Assembly: GCF_000381925.1 (NCBI RefSeq)
Contig: NZ_KB907307.1
Coordinates: 310,001 to 374,000, forward strand
Source: Nocardia sp. BMG111209
GTDB lineage: Bacteria > Actinomycetota > Actinomycetes > Mycobacteriales > Mycobacteriaceae
DNA length: 64,000 nucleotides
Direction of reading: 5' to 3'
The notes below the pieces were generated by a model. It had not been told where the DNA came from and searched no databases. It saw only the letters and a program-made list of their open reading frames with translations. Position numbers and translations under genes: made by a program. Below, one piece after another: positions 59,788 through 64,000 of this stretch; positions within the stretch are counted from its first letter, which is position 1; every line of letters starts with the position of its first letter.

Positions 59788-60218
59788 GCGGCGAACCGTG
59801 GGGGCCCGCCGAGGACGGCCTCGACCTCCCCTACTGGGAGGGGCTGCGGGCCGGTGAACTGCGGCTGCAACGCTGCGGCGGCTGCCACACCTGGATCTGG
59901 GGACCGCAGTGGATCTGCGCGCGCTGCCACACCTTCGATCCGCGATGGGAGGCGGCCGACCCGGCCGGCACCGTCTACAGCTGGTCCCGCAGCTGGTATC
60001 CGTTCATCGCCGAACTGCCGGTGGCGCTGCCGTACGTGACCGTGCTGGTCGAGCTGCCGCAGGCCGGCAACCGCCGGGTCCTGGGCATCCTCACCGACGC
60101 GGGCGCCGACGAGAACCCGCGCATCGGGGACCCGGTGACCGGGCACATCGAACTGGACGAGGGCGCGACCTGGCCGCTGCTGCGGTGGCGCCGGACCGCG
60201 ATCGGAGCACGCCGATGA
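59784..60218 (+). CDS. DUF35 OB-fold protein with zinc ribbon
   Basis: A 144-residue protein. A rubredoxin-like zinc ribbon (CGGCHTW and CARCHTF, residues about 31-52) precedes an OB fold (GTVYSWSRSWYPF onward). These DUF35 proteins form complexes with thiolase-like enzymes; in sterol side-chain breakdown the ChsH2 DUF35 domain pairs with Ltp2 to make an aldolase. The next gene is such a thiolase-like protein, joined by an ATGA overlap, so the same pairing is very likely. Confidence 0.9.
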   Translation: MSGEPWGPAEDGLDLPYWEGLRAGELRLQRCGGCHTWIWGPQWICARCHTFDPRWEAADPAGTVYSWSRSWYPFIAELPVALPYVTVLVELPQAGNRRVLGILTDAGADENPRIGDPVTGHIELDEGATWPLLRWRRTAIGARR

Positions 60219-61393
60219 ACCCGCTGCGCGGCGCGGCCGCCGTCGTCGGCATCGCGGAACTGCATTACCGCCGTGGCGACGCCCCGCACGGCGAGCTGCG
60301 GATGACCCTCGAGGCGGTGACCCGGGCCTGTATGGACGCCGGGATCTCGCCGCGCCGGCTGGACGGTTTCGTCTCCTACGCCGGTGGCGGGCACGACGGA
60401 TCGGTGCTGGGCGCGGCACTGGGCGTCGACGACGTGCGCTGGTCGACCATGATGTGGGGTGGCGGCGGCGGCACCGTGGCGGCGGCGATCAACACCGCCG
60501 CGATCGCGATCGCCACCGGTCAGGCCGAATGTGTGGTCGTCTACCGGTCGATGGCCCAGGCCGACACCGGCCGGCTCGGCTACGCGAAGTACTTCTACGG
60601 TTCGCACTATCTCGCGCACGGCGTCGGATCGCCCGCGCAGGTGTGCGCGCTGCGCACCCAGCGGCTGCTGGAACACGACGGCGTACCCCGTTCGGGCATG
60701 CGGGCTTTCGTGCTCGCGGCCTATCGGCACGCACAGCGCAATCCGACCGCGCAGGCGTACGGGAAACCGCTGGACGAACGGACCTACGACGAATCCCGGC
60801 TGATCACCGAGCCCTTCCACCTGTTCGACTGCTCCCGCGAGAGCGACGGCGCGGTCGCGATGGTGCTGGTTGCCGCCGACGTGGCCCGCGACCTCCGCCC
60901 GGACCCGGCGTACGTCCTGGCCGGGGCGCAGGGCGCGCCGGGCGGATATTCGGCGCTGATCGACAACGACGATCTGTACACCTCCGCCGGATTCGCCGGC
61001 GCCGCAGGACGTCCCGGTGTCGCGGACCGGCTGTGGACCGCCGCCGGGCTGGGACCGGCCGACGTCGACGTGACCCAGGTGTACGAGAACTTCAGCGGCC
61101 CCGCGGTCGCCGCGCTGATCGACCACGGCCTGGTCCCGCCCGGACCCGCCGCCGGTGACGTGCTGACGGTCGGCAACCTCACCGCCGGAACCGGGAAGCT
61201 GCCGGTGAACACCAGCGGCGGCAATCTCGCGGACTCCTTCGTCAACGGGATGGGCCTCGCGGTCGAGGCGGTCCGGCAGATCCGCGGTACCTCCACCAAT
61301 CCCGTTGCCGGAGCGAAGGTCTCGCTGTTCATCGGTGGCCCGATGGCGCCGCTGGTCAGCTCCACCCTGTTCGGCCACCACGACACCCTGTGA
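60215..61393 (+). CDS. Ltp2-like thiolase-fold protein (probable acyl-CoA retro-aldolase subunit)
   Basis: A 392-residue SCPx-type thiolase fold without the nucleophile Cys (MWGGGGGTVAAAI in its place). Blocks include FHLFDCSRESDGAVAMVL, VDVTQVYENFSGPAVAAL near 290 and NTSGGNLADSFVNGMG near 335, close to the Ltp2 family where tyrosines drive C-C cleavage of a beta-hydroxyacyl-CoA. Together with the DUF35 gene before it and the hydratase at 57147, it forms a hydrate-then-cleave module that releases a ketone or aldehyde; the aldehyde dehydrogenase that follows could oxidise the product. Confidence 0.87.
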   Translation: MNPLRGAAAVVGIAELHYRRGDAPHGELRMTLEAVTRACMDAGISPRRLDGFVSYAGGGHDGSVLGAALGVDDVRWSTMMWGGGGGTVAAAINTAAIAIATGQAECVVVYRSMAQADTGRLGYAKYFYGSHYLAHGVGSPAQVCALRTQRLLEHDGVPRSGMRAFVLAAYRHAQRNPTAQAYGKPLDERTYDESRLITEPFHLFDCSRESDGAVAMVLVAADVARDLRPDPAYVLAGAQGAPGGYSALIDNDDLYTSAGFAGAAGRPGVADRLWTAAGLGPADVDVTQVYENFSGPAVAALIDHGLVPPGPAAGDVLTVGNLTAGTGKLPVNTSGGNLADSFVNGMGLAVEAVRQIRGTSTNPVAGAKVSLFIGGPMAPLVSSTLFGHHDTL

Positions 61394-61449
61394 TCCGGCC
61401 CGCCGGTACCCGGCGGCGCCGATCCCGATCCGATGCGGAGGGCATCCCC

Positions 61450-62898
61450 ATGCAGGACACGAATCTCGACCGCGCCGGCCTGTTCATCGGCGGCGAATGG
61501 GTCGCCCCGCGCGGCGGCGCCTTCGATCTGGTGGAGGCGGCGACGGAAAAGCCGCTGGCCCGCTCGGCCGCCGGTGACCGCGCCGATATCGATGCCGCGG
61601 TCGTCGCGGCCCGGACCGCACTGGACGGACCGTGGGCCGGTCACTCACCGGACGAACGGGCCGCGGCCCTGGACCGGTTCGCCGCCGCCTTGCAGGCGCG
61701 CGCGAAAACCACTGCGGCACTGTGCAGCCGGGAGAACGGCATGCCGATCTCGCTGTCGCTCACGGTCAACGGCTACGCGCCGGCCGCGATGTTCCGCTAC
61801 TACGCGGACCTGCTGCGCGCCGCACCCGCCGAGGACGTGCGGCCCGGGATGTTCGGCGGCCGCACCCTGGTGCGGAGCGAACCGGTCGGCGTGGTCGCGG
61901 CGATCACCCCGTGGAACTACCCGCAGTCGCTGGCCGCGATGAAGTTGGCTCCCGCGCTGGCCGCGGGCTGCACCGTCGTGCTGAAACCGGCACCCGAAAC
62001 CGCTTTGGACGCTTTCGTTTTCGCCGACGCGGCGCTCAAGGCCGGACTGCCGGCCGGCGTGCTGAACATCGTGCCGGCCGACCGCGAGGCGGGTGCGCAC
62101 CTGGTGGCCCACCCGGGCGTGGACAAGGTGGCGTTCACCGGTTCCACCGCCGCGGGCCGCGCGATCGGTGCGGTGTGCGGACGGCTGCTGCGCCCGGTCA
62201 CACTCGAACTCGGCGGCAAATCCGCCGCCATCGTCACCGACGATGCCGATCTCGACGCGTTCACCGCCGCACTGCTCGAGGTGTCACTGACCAACAACGG
62301 TCAGACCTGTCACGCGGGCACCCGGATCCTGGTGTCGCGCCACCGATACGACGAGGTGGTCGAGGCGGTCACCGAGACGGTCCGGAATCTGGTGATCGGT
62401 GATCCGCTGGACCGCGCGACCCAGATCGGGCCGCTGGTCAGCGCCGCTCAGCGCCGACGCGTGCTCGGCTACATCGAGGCCGGTCGGCGCGGCGGCCATC
62501 GGCTGACCACCGGCGGGAGAGTACCGGCGGATCAGCCGCAGGGCTGGTACGTCGAGCCCACCGTCTTCGCCGACGTCGACAACTCCGCCCTGCTCGCGCG
62601 GGAGGAGATCTTCGGCCCGGTCCTTGCGGTGATTCCGTACCGGGACGAGGACGACGCGGTGGCGATCGCGAACGACTCGGAATACGGCCTGGCCGGAACC
62701 GTGTGGACCACCGACGAACAGCGCGGAATCGCGCTGGCCGACCGGATCCACAGCGGGACGGTCGGCGTCAACCACTATGCCCTCGACCTCGCCGCACCCT
62801 TCGGCGGCGTGAAGGCCTCCGGCCTGGGCCGCGAACTCGGCCCGGAGGGCCTGCTGCCGTATCGGCAGCCGAAGTCGGTCTATCTCGCCGGCCGCTGA
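61450..62898 (+). CDS. Aldehyde dehydrogenase
   Basis: A 482-residue ALDH. VVAAITPWNYPQSL and LKPAPETALDAF near residues 145-175, FTGSTAAGR near 230, base Glu in TLELGGKSA near 255 and nucleophile Cys in NGQTCHAGTR near 288. EEIFGPVLAVIPY near 382. The ATG at 61450 has GGAGG 8 nt before it; a GTG at 61390, overlapping the previous gene, adds only an arginine-rich stretch. In context it would oxidise an aldehyde from retro-aldol cleavage or P450 chemistry. Confidence 0.94.
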   Translation: MQDTNLDRAGLFIGGEWVAPRGGAFDLVEAATEKPLARSAAGDRADIDAAVVAARTALDGPWAGHSPDERAAALDRFAAALQARAKTTAALCSRENGMPISLSLTVNGYAPAAMFRYYADLLRAAPAEDVRPGMFGGRTLVRSEPVGVVAAITPWNYPQSLAAMKLAPALAAGCTVVLKPAPETALDAFVFADAALKAGLPAGVLNIVPADREAGAHLVAHPGVDKVAFTGSTAAGRAIGAVCGRLLRPVTLELGGKSAAIVTDDADLDAFTAALLEVSLTNNGQTCHAGTRILVSRHRYDEVVEAVTETVRNLVIGDPLDRATQIGPLVSAAQRRRVLGYIEAGRRGGHRLTTGGRVPADQPQGWYVEPTVFADVDNSALLAREEIFGPVLAVIPYRDEDDAVAIANDSEYGLAGTVWTTDEQRGIALADRIHSGTVGVNHYALDLAAPFGGVKASGLGRELGPEGLLPYRQPKSVYLAGR

Positions 62899-62923
62899 AC
62901 CGGATCGAAATACGGAGTCCGCC

Positions 62924-64000
62924 ATGACCTTTCCCCTCGCGAGCCTGCGCGTGCTCGATCTCACCGACGGCCTCGGCGAATCGTGCGGCCGGTTCCTGGC
63001 CGACCTGGGCGCCGAGGTGCTGCGCGCGGAACCGCCGGGCGGATCCCGATCCCGCTCCGCCGAACCGCGGGTGAACGGGACCGGCATCCCGTTCGCACTG
63101 CGTAACGCGAACAAGCGCGGGGTGACCTTCGATCCGGACGGGCTCGGCTGGGAGATCCGGCTGGGCGAACTCGTGCGCGGAGTCGATATCGTCGTCGATT
63201 CGTGGTCCCCGGCCGGGTGGGACGCGCGGTCGGCGGCGGTGACGCGGCTGCGAGCGGACAACCCGGCGCTGGTATGGCTCTCGATCACTCCGTTCGGGCA
63301 CACCGGGCCGTATCGGGACCGGGTGGCCGACGAAGCGGTGCTCTACGCGATGAGCGGCGTGCTGTCGCGATCCGGCACACCGGGCGCGGAGCCGTTGCTG
63401 CCGCCGGCCGGTCTGATCGAGGAGACCGTGGGGGCCCATGCGGCCTGGTCGGCGCTGCTCGCCCATCATGCCGCCATGCGTTCCGGGCGTGCGGAATTCG
63501 TCGACCTGTCGGCGTTCGAGGTGGTGGTCCACGGCTTCGATCCGGGCTTCGGCACCCAGGGCTCGGCCGCCGCCGGACGTTCCGAGGACTTCCCGCGCGG
63601 CCGACCGGCCGCGGCGAACTTCTATCCGGTGTTCCGCTGCGCCGACGGCTTCGTCCGGATCTGCCTGCTGGCCCGCCGGCAGTGGCGGTCGATGTTCGAA
63701 TGGCTCGGCGAGCCCGCGGAATTCGCCGATCCGGCGTTCGACACCATTCCCGCGCGCTTCGCCGCCGCGGACCGCCTGCATCCGCTGATCGGCCGGCTGT
63801 TCGCGGACCGCACCCGCGACGAACTGGTCGCCGAGGGCGCGCGGCGCGGTGTCCCCGTCGGTGGTGTGCACGATGTCGCCGAGGTGCTGCGGACCGAGCA
63901 CTTCACCGCCTCCGGCGCGTTGATCGACGCCGAGATCGCGCCGGGCCTGCGGGCCCGGATACCCGCCGGATATCTGAACGTCGACGGAGTGCGCGCCGGA
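62924..64000 (+). CDS. Family III CoA-transferase (CaiB/BaiF), runs off window
   Basis: The frame is open from ATG 62924 to the window end, 359 codons. LRVLDLTDGLGESCGRFLADLGAEVLRAEPP gives the N-terminal CoA-binding fold in two parts, RNANKRGV the family NxxKRG motif, and the catalytic Asp is in EFVDLSAFEVVV near residue 190. Single-domain members are about 400 residues; two-domain fusions of about 800 are common beside DUF35/Ltp2 genes, and the visible part cannot tell which. It would activate an acid in the same pathway as the preceding genes, 26 nt after the aldehyde dehydrogenase. Confidence 0.9.
   Translation, partial: MTFPLASLRVLDLTDGLGESCGRFLADLGAEVLRAEPPGGSRSRSAEPRVNGTGIPFALRNANKRGVTFDPDGLGWEIRLGELVRGVDIVVDSWSPAGWDARSAAVTRLRADNPALVWLSITPFGHTGPYRDRVADEAVLYAMSGVLSRSGTPGAEPLLPPAGLIEETVGAHAAWSALLAHHAAMRSGRAEFVDLSAFEVVVHGFDPGFGTQGSAAAGRSEDFPRGRPAAANFYPVFRCADGFVRICLLARRQWRSMFEWLGEPAEFADPAFDTIPARFAAADRLHPLIGRLFADRTRDELVAEGARRGVPVGGVHDVAEVLRTEHFTASGALIDAEIAPGLRARIPAGYLNVDGVRAG

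Noticed and set aside
1..64000. Genomic island or mobile element
   Set aside because: No integrase, transposase, tRNA, direct-repeat ends or shift in base composition that I can see; coding style is uniform.
1..64000. CRISPR array or RNA genes other than riboswitches
   Set aside because: No regularly spaced repeats and no tRNA/rRNA-like segments were recognised on either strand.

Overview
The window is high-GC, densely coded DNA from a mycolate-type actinobacterium (Mycobacteriales, most likely Nocardia or a close Rhodococcus relative). The clues are an antigen-85-like secreted esterase, an F420-type luciferase-like oxidoreductase, a RamB/PrpR-type regulator, a PknK-like protein, many TetR regulators, and many acyl-CoA catabolic genes. 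Starts are often GTG, RBSs are GGAG-like, and ATGA or GTGA overlaps are frequent. I see no tRNA, rRNA, CRISPR array, transposase or phage gene. Genus is an inference; nothing here fixes it.

Layout. 1-1.3 kb: end of an MFS exporter operon with a secreted esterase. 1.4-24.7 kb: a catabolic block. It holds an unusual 1047-residue double acyl-CoA synthetase with an enoyl-CoA hydratase (minus strand), facing an operon of alcohol dehydrogenase, P450, Rieske oxygenase, CrtC/AttH-like protein and thiolase (plus). Next come a kinase-like phosphotransferase and a MaoC hydratase (minus), facing a two-subunit acyl-CoA dehydrogenase (plus). Then an F420-type oxidoreductase, hydratase and CoA-transferase operon (minus) faces two small conserved proteins and a TetR. 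A lipase, a nitronate monooxygenase and an acyl-CoA synthetase with its divergent TetR close the block. Repeated palindromes in the divergent intergenic regions suggest at least two shared regulons.

24.8-34.1 kb: MoeA-like protein, PAS-GGDEF protein, an amidohydrolase with two dihydroxyphthalate-decarboxylase-like paralogs behind a TetR and its operators, TspO, and a RamB/PrpR-like regulator. 34.2-38.4 kb: a cobalamin locus with two divergent B12 riboswitches. One controls cbtBA (cobalt uptake); the other precedes a metE that has lost its whole C-terminal catalytic half. A PAS-GAF sensor abuts the break.

38.5-53.9 kb: mostly regulators and transporters. These are an alpha/beta hydrolase, an MFS with a divergent HxlR, a MarR pair, a large PknK-like protein whose kinase domain has lost its catalytic residues, an MFS-UspA fusion with MarR, a LacI regulator with an aldehyde dehydrogenase, a tandem DUF1003 protein with a RyR-like tail, and a membrane acyltransferase. 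53.9-64 kb: a second catabolic block. SDR, ferredoxin, P450 and TetR (minus) face hydratase, thiolase-like protein, NTF2-like protein, DUF35, Ltp2-like protein, aldehyde dehydrogenase and CoA-transferase (plus, running off the window), with a strong palindrome between them.

Together the catabolic genes look like machinery that oxidises a hydrophobic, possibly isoprenoid or sterol-like substrate with P450 and Rieske enzymes, activates it to a CoA ester, and shortens it by beta-oxidation and retro-aldol cleavage. The actual substrates cannot be read from the sequence.
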